From Candidatus Gastranaerophilales bacterium (GTDB lineage: Bacteria > Cyanobacteriota > Vampirovibrionia > Gastranaerophilales > Gastranaerophilaceae), in the NCBI GenBank assembly GCA_944324855.1, contig CALUXY010000007.1:1-64000 (forward strand): a stretch of 64,000 bases of DNA, read 5' to 3'. Both the position numbers and the translations under genes were made by a program. Each line of letters starts with the position of its first letter. Within the stretch, counting starts at the first letter, position 1. Below the pieces are notes generated by a model. The model was not told where the DNA came from and searched no databases. It saw only the letters and a list, made by a program, of their open reading frames with translations. Of the stretch, positions 36,403 to 45,908 are shown one piece after another.

Positions 36403-37442
36403 TCAACATTCTCCTTTTGAGCTTTCACTGAAGAAATCAATGCTGCAACAATAAATGCCAAACCTGAAAGTCCGGTTACAACTTCCGGAACCTCATGAAA
36501 CGTTGAAACAAACATTATAACGGCTAGAACTCCGATTGCCCAATGTGCACCGTGCTCCAAATATATATAACTTTTTAAAGTTTTTTCTTCCACAAGCAAA
36601 AGAGTTAATGACCTTACGAACATTGCACCGATTGCAAGTCCTATTGTGATAATTATAATATCACTGCTCAATGCAAACGCACCTAATACACCGTCAAGAG
36701 AAAAAGATGCATCAATAAGTTCTAAATACATGAAACTTACAAAACAAGAACAGTTAAGCCAGTTTTTAGAATTGCAGCATTCTCTTTCCTGTTTTTGCTG
36801 CGCTCCTTCCAATGTTTCTGCAATTGTATCAATAATAAGATATGTTAGTATTCCGGATACTCCAGATATCAAAACATTTAACCTGATAGGCGCAGGCTGG
36901 AACATTTGCACCAAATCAACAACCGCTAAAGCAATTAATGTATCTAAGACTTTATTTCCCGGAACCCGTTTCATAATTTTTTCAATCGGTTTAATCCAAT
37001 CAAGCTCTTTTTTAGGGTTCATGAAGTATCCCATAAACAGCATTATTAAGAATGCACCGCCGAATGTTACGATAGGGGCGTGCGTTTGATGCAAATAATA
37101 AGCATACATTTTTGAATTAGTTAAAGCAATATGCAAAACTTTTAAGATATTTAACTTGGCAAATATTGAAACAACTAATAAAGGGAATAAAAACCTCATA
37201 CCAAAAACTGCAATAGCAATACCCCAAGTTATGAATCTGTGACGCCATTTTTCTGACATCTTCTCAAGCTTCATTGCATTTACTACAGCGTTATCAAATG
37301 ATAAACTTACCTCCAATACACTGAGAACAAATGCAATGAATACACAAATCAGACCTGAACCGGGCTTAACATGTTCCCCCCAAAGAAATGCACAGAGCAA
37401 CCCGAGTGCTGTTACAATATAAGATCCCATAAAGTGTTTCAT
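36399..37442 (-). CDS. DUF475/TerC-like integral membrane protein
   Basis: 347-aa polytopic membrane protein. FIAFVLSVLEVSLSFDNAVVNA and LIDASFSLDGVLGAFALSSD carry the two acidic SFDNA/SLDGV motifs typical of the TerC/DUF475 superfamily, which is associated with metal ion (Mn) handling or tellurite resistance. ATG at 37442 is chosen over 37490 because AGAGGTAG precedes it and the extra residues are not hydrophobic. First gene of the operon with rlmN, the glycosyltransferase and dtd. Confidence 0.85.
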   Translation of the reverse strand: MKHFMGSYIVTALGLLCAFLWGEHVKPGSGLICVFIAFVLSVLEVSLSFDNAVVNAMKLEKMSEKWRHRFITWGIAIAVFGMRFLFPLLVVSIFAKLNILKVLHIALTNSKMYAYYLHQTHAPIVTFGGAFLIMLFMGYFMNPKKELDWIKPIEKIMKRVPGNKVLDTLIALAVVDLVQMFQPAPIRLNVLISGVSGILTYLIIDTIAETLEGAQQKQERECCNSKNWLNCSCFVSFMYLELIDASFSLDGVLGAFALSSDIIIITIGLAIGAMFVRSLTLLLVEEKTLKSYIYLEHGAHWAIGVLAVIMFVSTFHEVPEVVTGLSGLAFIVAALISSVKAQKENVE

Positions 37443-37506
37443 ATAACTACCTCTTGGAGTAATTATATTAAACAATAGCCTTATTTTCAATCAAATCAAA
37501 AAAGAA

Positions 37507-37803
37507 TCATCCAAGTGAATTAAGAATTGCCATTGCACCGTCGGTTTCATATTCCATTTGAGCAACATCTTGTGTAATTCTGGCTTTTGACTCTGCCGGA
37601 GTTTCCATTATTTTTTGAACAGTTTTTTCGTCCAAAAATTCAAAGAAATCATCTAATTGAACAGGTTTTACACCGGATTCAACTGATTGCATATTAATTT
37701 GCAGGTCGTCGGTATTATTTTTTAAAGGAGATGACATGTTGGTTTTATTACTCTGATTAACCTTATTACTTTTAATTGCATCATCGGGCCCGAATAGATT
37801 CAT
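37507..37803 (-). CDS. Hypothetical protein, 98 aa
   Basis: Unrecognised hydrophilic protein with a disordered Asn/Ser-rich N-terminus and a helical C-terminal half (LDDFFEFLDEKTVQKIMETP, then AQMEYETDGAMAILNSLG). AAGGAG-like purines precede its start (CGAAGGAG 6-8 bases upstream on the minus strand). Located between ruvB and the DUF475 gene; partners unknown. Confidence 0.65.
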   Translation of the reverse strand: MNLFGPDDAIKSNKVNQSNKTNMSSPLKNNTDDLQINMQSVESGVKPVQLDDFFEFLDEKTVQKIMETPAESKARITQDVAQMEYETDGAMAILNSLG

Positions 37804-37919
37804 AATTTCTCCTTCGATTTCTTCTACCTACATACTACACAATTTTATAAGATGAATCAACCCTCAGAATTGACCAAATTTTTCTTTTTTGTTACAAAAC
37901 TTCAAGTAAAAATAATTTA

Positions 37920-38984
37920 TTAAAACAAGGTTTGCTGCATGTTCTCTATTTTTTTTCCAAGATGTCTGTAGCCTTCCGGAGATACTTTTCTGCCGCGCGG
38001 GGTTCTTTGAAGCAAGCCGGCCTGCAAAAGATAAGGTTCACAAACATCTTCTAATGTTCTGACATCTTCGCTCAAAGCCGCTGCAATTGTCTCAATACCA
38101 ACAGGGCCGCCGTCGTATTTTTCAATAATCAGATTCAGTAAAGCTCTATCTGTTGTATCCAGACCAAATTCATCAATATTCAAAATATCCAGTGAATAAT
38201 TTGCGACTTCATCAGTTATTACGCCATCAAACTTTATCAATGCAAAATCAGAAACTCTCTTAACCAAACGGTTTGCAATTCTCGGAGTTCCTCTTGAACG
38301 TTTAGCTATTGCTGCGGCACCTTCTTCAGTTATTTTTATATCCAGAATTGATGCAGTACGTTTAATGACAGATGCCAGTTCTTCAATTGAATAAAATTGT
38401 AATCTGTATATAATACCAAACCTGTCACGTAATGGCCCTGACAATTCTCCGGCTTTTGTTGTTGCGCCAATCAATGTGAATTTAGGAAGCGGTACTCTCA
38501 AAGTTTTTACTGTTTGAGATTTTCCTGTTGTCATATCCAAAAAGAAATCTTCCATTGCCGGATACAAAATTTCTTCCGCAACTTTATTTAAACGGTGAAT
38601 CTCATCAATAAATAATATTTCGCCGCCTTTTAGTGACATCAAAATACCTATTATATCTCTCGGGCGTTCAAGTGCCGGCGCTGACGTAATCTTGATATCA
38701 GCCCCCATTTGTTCTGCAATAACTCCTGCTAAGGTTGTTTTACCAAGCCCCGGAGGACCGTAAAATAATAAATGATCAAGAGGTTTTTCTCTCATTTTTG
38801 CAGCTTCAATAGAAATTTTTAATGTTTCTTTTAATGCGGATTGACCTATGTAATCATCAAAGGACTTTGGACGAATACTATTTTCAAATGTTTTATCGTA
38901 TTCGATACTCTCTGTTTTTATAATCGGATTTTTTTGTTTTAAATCCTTTTTTTGAAAATCGTTGTCGTCTGATATTATTGTCAT
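37920..38984 (-). CDS. ruvB: Holliday junction branch migration helicase RuvB
   Basis: AAA+ motor that drives RuvAB branch migration. [20 protein letters not shown] at the start, Walker [14 protein letters not shown], Walker [13 protein letters not shown], sensor 1 [20 protein letters not shown], arginine finger region, and a winged-helix C-terminus ([16 protein letters not shown] ... LQRTPRGRK). 354 aa is normal with a short N-terminal extension. Twelve bases downstream of the amidase gene. Confidence 0.97.
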   Translation of the reverse strand: MTIISDDNDFQKKDLKQKNPIIKTESIEYDKTFENSIRPKSFDDYIGQSALKETLKISIEAAKMREKPLDHLLFYGPPGLGKTTLAGVIAEQMGADIKITSAPALERPRDIIGILMSLKGGEILFIDEIHRLNKVAEEILYPAMEDFFLDMTTGKSQTVKTLRVPLPKFTLIGATTKAGELSGPLRDRFGIIYRLQFYSIEELASVIKRTASILDIKITEEGAAAIAKRSRGTPRIANRLVKRVSDFALIKFDGVITDEVANYSLDILNIDEFGLDTTDRALLNLIIEKYDGGPVGIETIAAALSEDVRTLEDVCEPYLLQAGLLQRTPRGRKVSPEGYRHLGKKIENMQQTLF

Positions 38985-38996
38985 AAAAAAATTATA

Positions 38997-40325
38997 TCAT
39001 AATTGTTTCAAATAATTTTCAATTCCTTTACTTATTCCGTGAGCAACTTTTTTATAATAATCTTTTGATTTATAAATTTCTACATCCTCTGGGTTTATCA
39101 AAAATGCTGTTTCAACAAGAATTCCAACGTACTCTGTAGGACGTATAACAGCAAAACTTGCCTGTTTTATACCATTATCTCTTGTACCCAGAGATTTTGT
39201 TAATGCCAGCTGGACAGACTTTGCCAGAGATTTTGAAAATTCATTATAATAATATGTTTCACTGCCTTTATGAGTGTTTGGATTTGCATATTCGGGAATA
39301 GAATTCATATGAAGACTGATGAATATTACACCTTTTTTATCTTTTGCATAATTAACTCTGTCTTTCAAAGAAACAAATTTGTCGGAATTTCTTGTCATTA
39401 ATACTTTGTAATTTTTAGATTTTAATTCTTTTTTCAGTGCTTTTGCAGCTTTTAAATTTAAATCTTTTTCTAAATCAGACATACAACCGACGGCTCCGGG
39501 TTCTTTGCCGCCGTGTCCTGCATCAATAATAATTTTAGGAGATGTCATATCTACTTTAGGCAGTTTTATACTTAATTCTCCGTCCTTCATTTTGGCGCTA
39601 TAACAGTATGGAGGTTTTAGTTCTATCACAGAATGAAATGTTTCATCCGTATAGCCAGCTACATTATAAACCTCTGAATAAAGTCTGTTATTATCAAACT
39701 TTATTGAATACGGCAAATTTTTTGAGAATTTAAATTTATAAGTCTCAGATATATTATCAGAATTTATTCCTTCGCCTTTATATTCTCCAACCGGATTTAC
39801 ATCACGTAATTCAGGGTTAACAGAATCTGATGGAACCCAGCCGGATAAGTTTTTGTTTAAATATACTCTTACAAAATCGTTTTTTATTCCGTTGATTTGC
39901 AAATCGGTATTTTGTGGCAAATATCCGAGACGATTCATTCCAAAATTTTCGGGGGTAGAGCGAAGAATTACGTTATCCGTATTGGTTGTACATTCTTGTA
40001 TCGGAAATTCAACAAGATTAGAAGATGATTTAGATGGTGACAAACTTGTAATTATATATTTATCAATAACATTCTTCTTTTTATTGGTTAAATAAAATGT
40101 GTTATCGCCGGGGTTCAGCTTAAATGATTCCGCAAATGAACCGTTCTTTTGGGTTTGAATTTTTTGTCCGTTTATCCACAAAGATTCGTGTTTATCAACT
40201 TTTCCGACAAAAAATATTCCGTTTGAGACCAAACTTAAATCTTTCTTTTGGGGGAATGCGACTTCATAAGCATAGGCGGGCATCAAATAAAAACAAAAAA
40301 TTATTAATAATAAAACTCTCTTCAT
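38997..40325 (-). CDS. N-acetylmuramoyl-L-alanine amidase with SH3-like domain
   Basis: Cell-wall hydrolase cleaving the MurNAc-L-Ala bond; Amidase_3 (AmiC-like). Signal peptide at 1-19 (LLLIIFCFYLMPAYA). An SH3-like middle region (STPENFGMNRLGYLPQNTDLQINGI, about 115-165) precedes the zinc amidase domain (~263-440): IIIDAGHGGKEPGAVG (Zn His), LEKDLNLKAAKAL (catalytic Glu), FISLHMNSIP (Zn His) and GILVETAFLINPED (catalytic Glu). 442 aa. Probably co-transcribed with ruvB. Confidence 0.93.
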   Translation of the reverse strand: MKRVLLLIIFCFYLMPAYAYEVAFPQKKDLSLVSNGIFFVGKVDKHESLWINGQKIQTQKNGSFAESFKLNPGDNTFYLTNKKKNVIDKYIITSLSPSKSSSNLVEFPIQECTTNTDNVILRSTPENFGMNRLGYLPQNTDLQINGIKNDFVRVYLNKNLSGWVPSDSVNPELRDVNPVGEYKGEGINSDNISETYKFKFSKNLPYSIKFDNNRLYSEVYNVAGYTDETFHSVIELKPPYCYSAKMKDGELSIKLPKVDMTSPKIIIDAGHGGKEPGAVGCMSDLEKDLNLKAAKALKKELKSKNYKVLMTRNSDKFVSLKDRVNYAKDKKGVIFISLHMNSIPEYANPNTHKGSETYYYNEFSKSLAKSVQLALTKSLGTRDNGIKQASFAVIRPTEYVGILVETAFLINPEDVEIYKSKDYYKKVAHGISKGIENYLKQL

Positions 40326-40510
40326 ATTTCTTATTTTATTGCATTATGTATTTGCAGTCAAAATATAAAATAAAATTGAATTTGAATAGACTTCAATCAG
40401 CCAATTCTATGATTCTAAAAATGATACTAAATATACCCCTTTTCAGACAGTCGGGTAATATCTTTTTTATTTTTAAACAGTAATATAAAAAATAAAAAAA
40501 GGAGGGCTTT

Positions 40511-41344
40511 ATGTCTGGAATCTTTACTCCGCCTGTATGTAAACTAGAGGCACTTAATCATCTTTTTATAGAATTGACCGCAAAAAATTGTAATCAGCGA
40601 TGCAAAAAATGTTATATTGATTTTCCGTTAACTAAAAATGTCAAAGATTTTATTCAGGTAGATAAAATAAAAAAAGCATTATCAGAAACTATGGATGCAG
40701 ATTTAAAATGTATTTATTTAACCGGTGCTGAACCTATGACTCATCCGGATTTTAATACGATATTAAGATTGTGTTTAAAAAGAACAAATGTATGTATTTT
40801 TACAAATGCGACTTTTATAAACGAGAAGAAAGCCCGTTTTTTGAAAAAAGTTGAAGATGAATCCGAATATCAAATAATTTTTAAACTTTCTTTCGCAAGT
40901 TATAATGAACTTAGGAATGATGATGTTCGTTTTCGCGGGGCATTCAGACAAAATATGTACGCTTTAAAATGTCTTGATAAATATGATTTTACAACAATTG
41001 CTTGTGTAAATAACTATTATAATGAAGATGAAAATATTATACTTAATGCGTTTAAGCAGATAATAACGGAATCAGAACTTAAAAATACGATGGTACAGGT
41101 TACTTCTTGGGTGAATGGAGATATAGATTTAGGAAATATGTCAGGAAGTGAGATGTATGACTGTAAACACGGCAGGTTGCTTACCCAAAACGGTGTATTT
41201 TCATGTCCGTTTCTTTCAAATGATTATAGAGGCAGAAGCGGCAGTGATTTCAAAGATTTTTCAAAAAATGTTCGTTTGGAAACACCATTTTGTACTGCTT
41301 GTATAAAAAATCAAGAACCCATGTTTTCGGTTAATATTACTTAA
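40511..41344 (+). CDS. Radical SAM protein, short SPASM-like type
   Basis: 277-aa radical SAM enzyme. The cluster motif CNQRCKKC gives Cys27, Cys31 and Cys34. A GAEPMTHPDFNTI segment follows as in the SAM-binding barrel. The C-terminus has Cys residues (CKHGRLLTQNGVFSCPFL; FCTACIKNQEP) that could bind a second cluster as in SPASM/twitch proteins. Substrate unknown. AGGAGG lies 7 bases upstream. A 75-aa Cys-containing protein is encoded 108 bp downstream and might be a partner or substrate. Confidence 0.82.
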   Translation: MSGIFTPPVCKLEALNHLFIELTAKNCNQRCKKCYIDFPLTKNVKDFIQVDKIKKALSETMDADLKCIYLTGAEPMTHPDFNTILRLCLKRTNVCIFTNATFINEKKARFLKKVEDESEYQIIFKLSFASYNELRNDDVRFRGAFRQNMYALKCLDKYDFTTIACVNNYYNEDENIILNAFKQIITESELKNTMVQVTSWVNGDIDLGNMSGSEMYDCKHGRLLTQNGVFSCPFLSNDYRGRSGSDFKDFSKNVRLETPFCTACIKNQEPMFSVNIT

Positions 41345-41452
41345 ATAATAACTAATTTGTAAACGAATATTAATTTTAATTGAGATTCTGCAATTATACA
41401 TTCTAAAAATACTTTATTAATATGTAAGGTTGTGTGTATTAATGGAGGTTTT

Positions 41453-41680
41453 ATGACTGAAACTTGCGGTGGTGTTGGTATACATACGAATAAATATCCT
41501 ATTGATAGCTTAAGAGATTATTACAAGTATAAGCAAGAATTAAAATCAGAGTATAGACTTAAAGAACTTGAAGAAAAAGCTAAAGCTGGAGAATTGACTC
41601 TGGGTGAAGAGCTGGAACTAAAAGGACGCAGAGTCGGTGAGTTGTTAGATTCAATTTTTAGTGTTCCTTGTAGGAATTAA
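41453..41680 (+). CDS. Small Cys-containing protein, 75 aa
   Basis: Unrecognised. It begins MTETCGGVGIHTNKYP, continues as a charged helix (YKQELKSEYRLKELEEKAKAGELTLGEELEL) and ends SIFSVPCRN, with one Cys near each end. TGGAGG lies 5 bases before ATG. Position after the radical SAM gene invites a modified-peptide precursor hypothesis, but a helical body of this size is also compatible with an ordinary small protein. Confidence 0.65.
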   Translation: MTETCGGVGIHTNKYPIDSLRDYYKYKQELKSEYRLKELEEKAKAGELTLGEELELKGRRVGELLDSIFSVPCRN

Positions 41681-41812
41681 ATATCAAAACAGTTGAAATT
41701 TTATCCCCTTTATTCGCTTAATAAAGGCATGCTTTTCTATTGATTTATTTTAGTTTCTTTAATATAATTATTGCGTGAACTTAGAGTTCTGTTATTTAAA
41801 AAGGAGAGACTT

Positions 41813-44233
41813 ATGAGAAAGAAAAGTATCTTACCTAAGATAATGCTCTCAGTGATGTCATTATTAATGGTAACTCTGCCGTCTTTTGCAAGTGAAGCAT
41901 CTCTAGTCGTCCCTAATATTAAGGCTGATGCAATGAGCTACAACTTATTGTTAATAGGTTTAGCTGTGTCTGTTATCGGTGTAATATTCGGGTTCGTAGA
42001 GTTCTTACGAGTTAAAAAACTTGATGTACACACTTGTATGGCAAATGTGGGAAACACAATTTTCGAAACATGTAAAACCTATCTTGTTCAACAAGGTAAG
42101 TTTTTAATTGTTTTAGAGGTATTAATCGCTCTATGTATTGCGTTCTATTTCGGATACCTCGAAAAAATGACTTTAACTAATGTATTGATTATCTTAGGAT
42201 GGTCAGTAATTGGTATTTTAGGTTCTTATTCTGTTGCCTGGTTTGGTATCAGAATGAACACTTTAGCAAATGCCAGAACTGCATTTACAGCATTAAAAGG
42301 AAACCCTTTAAATATTTTAAATATTCCTCTTAATGCAGGTATGAGTATCGGTGTATTACTTGTATCAGTTGAACTTATCATGATGTTAATCATCTTATTG
42401 TTTGTTCCTGGTAATATTGCCGGTGCATGTTTCATTGGTTTTGCAATCGGTGAATCTTTAGGTGCTTCTGCACTTCGTGTAGCAGGTGGTATCTTTACAA
42501 AAATTGCAGATATCGGATCTGACTTGATGAAAATTCAATTCGGTATCAAAGAAGATGACCCTAGAAACCCTGGTGTAATCGCTGACTGTACAGGTGATAA
42601 TGCCGGCGATTCTATCGGACCTACAGCTGACGGTTTTGAAACTTACGGTGTAACAGGTGTTGCTCTTGTTAGTTTCATACTTTTAGGTGTATTAAAACCT
42701 GAATACCAAGTTCAATTATTAACTTGGATTTTCACAATGAGATTCTTAATGATTATTACATCAGTACTTGCTTACTGGGTAAACAAAGGAATCACAAAAG
42801 TTTATGCAGCAAATACTCAAAAATTTGATTTTGAATTACCTCTATCAAACTTAGTTTGGTTAACTTCAATATTCTCAATTGTTATGACATTTGTTGTAAG
42901 TAAATGGTTATTAGGCGGACTTTCAGATCCAAATCTGTGGTTAGTCTTATCAATAATTATTTCTTGTGGTACATTAGGTGCTGCTTTGATTCCGGAAGCA
43001 ACAAAAGTATTCACAAGTCCAAAAGCAAAACACACCAAAGAAGTTGTTACTGCATCTCAAGAAGGCGGTGCATCTTTAACAATCCTTTCAGGTATTGTTT
43101 CAGGTAACTTCTCAGGTTTCTGGATTGGTTCAATCATTGTGTTGTTAATGGCTTTGGCTTATGCTGCAAGCACATTCATTCCGGCAACATTCATGATTTA
43201 TCCTTCAGTATTTGCATTTGGTTTGGTTGCATTCGGTTTCTTAGGTATGGGACCTGTAACAATTGCTGTTGACAGCTATGGTCCTGTTACAGATAACGCT
43301 CAATCAGTATATGAATTATCATTGATTGAAGAAGTTCCTGATGTAGCAAACGGCATTGAAAAAGAATATGGTTTCAAACCTGATTTTGATAATGCTAAGA
43401 AATACTTAGAAGAAAATGATGGTGCTGGTAACACATTCAAAGCAACTTCAAAACCGGTATTAATCGGTACTGCAGTTGTTGGTGCTACAACAATGATTTT
43501 CTCATTGATTCTTGTAATCAAACAAACATTAGGTATCCAGCCAGAAATGGTACTTAACGTATTGAACCCTTACACATTGTTAGGTTTCATTGCCGGCGGT
43601 GCTGTTATTTACTGGTTCTCAGGTGCTTCTATGCAAGCTGTTACAACAGGTGCATATTCTGCAACCGAGTTTATTAAAAACCACATTAAATTAGGTGAAG
43701 CAGATGATAAATCAGCAAACCTTGCAAATTCAAAAGAAGTTGTTAAAATCTGTACTCAATATGCACAAAAAGGTATGGTAAACATCTTCATCGCATTATT
43801 TGCATTTGCTTTAGCATTAGCTTGTTTATCAGCTCCGGTTGGAACAGATTCTGCTCCGGTATCATTCTTTGTAAGTTATCTGATTGCAATTGCAGTATTC
43901 GGCTTATTCCAAGCTGTATTTATGGCAAATGCCGGCGGATGCTGGGATAACGCAAAGAAAATTGTTGAAGTAGATATGGATGAAAAAGGTACACCATTAC
44001 ACGAAGCTACAGTTGTTGGTGATACTGTTGGTGACCCATTCAAAGATACATCATCTGTTGCTATGAACCCTATTATTAAGTTCACAACATTGTTCGGTTT
44101 ATTGGCAATGGAAATCGCAATTAACCCAAGTTTCAGAGACTGTGCAAAAATTGCCGGTGTTGTATTCTTGTTAATTGCAATTGTATTCGTAATTCGTTCA
44201 TTCTACGCAATGAGAATACAAGGTAATAAATAA
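41813..44233 (+). CDS. hppA: Membrane-bound proton-translocating pyrophosphatase
   Basis: Polytopic enzyme (806 aa, about 16 helices) coupling PPi hydrolysis to cation transport. N-terminal signal/anchor (MLSVMSLLMVTLPSFA). Active-site segments: FGIKEDDPRNPGVIADCTGDNAGDSIGPTADGFETYGV, VDSYGPVTDNAQ and NAGGCWDNAKK with later GDTVGDPFKDTSS. The GNTFKA motif carries Lys where K+-dependent enzymes have Ala, suggesting a K+-independent type. The SIGPTADGFETYGVTG signature resembles the divergent clade described for Chlorobium-like enzymes; this is my inference. ATG at 41813 follows AAGGAGAG. Strong terminator after it. Confidence 0.93.
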   Translation: MRKKSILPKIMLSVMSLLMVTLPSFASEASLVVPNIKADAMSYNLLLIGLAVSVIGVIFGFVEFLRVKKLDVHTCMANVGNTIFETCKTYLVQQGKFLIVLEVLIALCIAFYFGYLEKMTLTNVLIILGWSVIGILGSYSVAWFGIRMNTLANARTAFTALKGNPLNILNIPLNAGMSIGVLLVSVELIMMLIILLFVPGNIAGACFIGFAIGESLGASALRVAGGIFTKIADIGSDLMKIQFGIKEDDPRNPGVIADCTGDNAGDSIGPTADGFETYGVTGVALVSFILLGVLKPEYQVQLLTWIFTMRFLMIITSVLAYWVNKGITKVYAANTQKFDFELPLSNLVWLTSIFSIVMTFVVSKWLLGGLSDPNLWLVLSIIISCGTLGAALIPEATKVFTSPKAKHTKEVVTASQEGGASLTILSGIVSGNFSGFWIGSIIVLLMALAYAASTFIPATFMIYPSVFAFGLVAFGFLGMGPVTIAVDSYGPVTDNAQSVYELSLIEEVPDVANGIEKEYGFKPDFDNAKKYLEENDGAGNTFKATSKPVLIGTAVVGATTMIFSLILVIKQTLGIQPEMVLNVLNPYTLLGFIAGGAVIYWFSGASMQAVTTGAYSATEFIKNHIKLGEADDKSANLANSKEVVKICTQYAQKGMVNIFIALFAFALALACLSAPVGTDSAPVSFFVSYLIAIAVFGLFQAVFMANAGGCWDNAKKIVEVDMDEKGTPLHEATVVGDTVGDPFKDTSSVAMNPIIKFTTLFGLLAMEIAINPSFRDCAKIAGVVFLLIAIVFVIRSFYAMRIQGNK

Positions 44234-44250
44234 GATTATATCTTATATTT

Positions 44251-44284
44251 AAAACCCGGATGAGAAAAATCTCATCCGGGTTTT
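44251..44284 (+). terminator. Terminator after hppA
   Basis: A 15-bp perfect stem (AAAACCCGGATGAGA paired with its complement) with an AAAA loop and T-run. Confidence 0.93.
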
Positions 44285-44326
44285 TTAATTTGCAAGATAA
44301 AGATTAATATTACCCTCACAAATTAC

Positions 44327-44407
44327 TTTGTAACGAAATATTAAAATGAATTTGTAGGGGCTGAAATCCTGTTATAATGCCCGATATGATATCATATGAT
44401 ATGAGGG
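44327..44407 (+). promoter_or_regulatory. Repeated promoter cassette, copy 1
   Basis: TTTGTAACGAAAT..., CTGAAAT, GTTATAATGCCC (TATAAT at 44373-44378) and a short (ATATGAT) repeat tract. It matches copies at 57429, 58353 and 59878. It lies 80 bases upstream of the small repeat-protein gene at 44487. Here the microsatellite is interrupted (ATATCATATGATATG). Confidence 0.75.
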
Positions 44408-44486
44408 ATACTAGCAATAAAATATAATTCCCGGTTTTAATATAAATGTAAGTAAGTTTTATATTAAAAAAGAAAGGGAATTAATT

Positions 44487-44861
44487 ATGACAAACATTGC
44501 TCCAAAATTATTGAAAGAAGTACCGGAAATGTTAAACAAAACAAAATCATTCTCCAAAATTGTTGGTAATGGTATTAGTAAATTAGTTAAAGCTGAACCA
44601 CAAACAACAAAAATGGGTATGGATTATTGTAAAAATCTAAAATCAGGCACAGAAGCTTGGGCAAATTATGCAAAAGCTAAGTGTGCTATTGACAAAAATC
44701 TTATAAATGGCAATGATGTTAACAAATTAGTTAAAGCTGAACCACGAAAAACAAAAATAGGTATGGATTATTGTAAAAATCTAAAATCAGGCACAATAGC
44801 TTGGCCAAATGATACAAAAGCTAAGTGTGCTATTGACAAAAATTTTATAAATAATAAATAA
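44487..44861 (+). CDS. Small protein with an internal 48-residue tandem duplication
   Basis: 124-aa protein of unknown function. A 144-bp unit is repeated in tandem (44580-44723 and 44724-44867), giving two near-identical blocks: KLVKAEPQTTKMGMDYCKN... and KLVKAEPRKTKIGMDYCKN..., each with two Cys (DYCKN and AKCAIDKN) and a Trp. The identity at the DNA level indicates a recent duplication. No signal peptide; basic and hydrophilic. GAAAGGGA precedes ATG. It is driven by promoter cassette copy 1 and followed by a hairpin. Confidence 0.75.
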   Translation: MTNIAPKLLKEVPEMLNKTKSFSKIVGNGISKLVKAEPQTTKMGMDYCKNLKSGTEAWANYAKAKCAIDKNLINGNDVNKLVKAEPRKTKIGMDYCKNLKSGTIAWPNDTKAKCAIDKNFINNK

Positions 44862-44887
44862 ATTTGATTAATCATTAAATTTTAATA

Positions 44888-44917
44888 TTTTGAGTGGAGT
44901 TTATACTCCACTCAAAA
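44888..44917 (+). terminator. Hairpin terminator after the repeat protein
   Basis: TTTTGAGTGGAGT-type 13-bp stem with a 4-base loop between the 44487 and 44942 genes; the 3' flank is AT-rich but lacks a long T-run on the plus strand. Confidence 0.6.
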
Positions 44918-44941
44918 ATTAAATTCAGAAAGGGAATTATT

Positions 44942-45838
44942 ATGGCACCAGTTCAATCATCAAATATCAATACTTTTAATACAATGCGTACTGTTCCGCA
45001 AGTTGCACAAACTTCTGAACCAACTAACAAAGAAACTAAAAAAACTATGAGTACGACATCAAAGGTATTGATTGGAGCAGGTGTATTGGCAGCGGTTGCG
45101 ATTGCAGGAATCGCAATAAAAAATAAATCAACTTCTAAGAATATTGTAAAGGATTTGCATGCAGAATTAAGGACATTGATTAATGAAGGCAAGTTAAAAA
45201 TGGAACAGGTAACTAACCGCGGTAGAACAATTGAAGAAACTATAAAAAATGCGGATATAGAAGGACTTGATATCAAACCGCATACCTATGATGTATCACA
45301 AGAAAGTCCTATAATTGCAGTATTTCGTTCTTTTGCCGGTTATAAAGACGGGGTTGCCTGCCGTGAAGGTGAAGGATTTATTAGAGCAATTTCATCAAAT
45401 TCTGGAAAATTTCCTGAATTGGATATGATGGTCAGTGTTATTAGTAATAGCTGCAACTGGATGCAAGATGCAGAAATGGTTAATATAGGGAAAACAGGAG
45501 CTTTTATTGCAAAAGGTGTCCACTCTTTTAATGGTCAAAAAAGAGCAATAGTTTGTTTGAACTTAGGTGCTGATGATACCAGATATCCTATTTTCCTTCT
45601 TTCTCCAAACAGCAAATTTACTCCGGCTCAACAAGATTTATTAAAATTTGTTGATAATCCTGAAAAATTCAAACCGGAAGTATTCCATCAATTAACGGAA
45701 AGTAATGATGGTAATCTCTTAAGACATGGTAAAAGTTGGAGCGATGTATATGCTCCAAACGAACGCGGAAAAGCTCTCAAATATGCAAATTGGGATTATG
45801 ATTTGGCTCTTTCTGTAATTCAATCAATGGCTAAGTAG
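44942..45838 (+). CDS. Membrane-anchored hypothetical protein
   Basis: 298-aa protein: a polar ~37-residue N-tail (MAPVQSSNINTFNTMRTV...), one transmembrane helix (~40-58; VLIGAGVLAAVAIAGIAI) and a ~240-residue globular domain (IIAVFRSFAGYKDGVACREGEGFI; VVSVISNSCNW-like segment; VCLNLGADDTRYPIFLLSP). I recognise no family. Topology (short N-tail, Ala/Gly-rich helix, Lys-rich flank) resembles the protein at 60038. ATG at 44942 follows GAAAGGGAATTA as in the 44487 gene. Confidence 0.7.
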   Translation: MAPVQSSNINTFNTMRTVPQVAQTSEPTNKETKKTMSTTSKVLIGAGVLAAVAIAGIAIKNKSTSKNIVKDLHAELRTLINEGKLKMEQVTNRGRTIEETIKNADIEGLDIKPHTYDVSQESPIIAVFRSFAGYKDGVACREGEGFIRAISSNSGKFPELDMMVSVISNSCNWMQDAEMVNIGKTGAFIAKGVHSFNGQKRAIVCLNLGADDTRYPIFLLSPNSKFTPAQQDLLKFVDNPEKFKPEVFHQLTESNDGNLLRHGKSWSDVYAPNERGKALKYANWDYDLALSVIQSMAK

Positions 45839-45908
45839 CGGATTTTTAAATAGAATTTTTATTTGAAAGTGATTAAGTGGTTAAACTCGTGAATATTTAC
45901 TTAATCTC

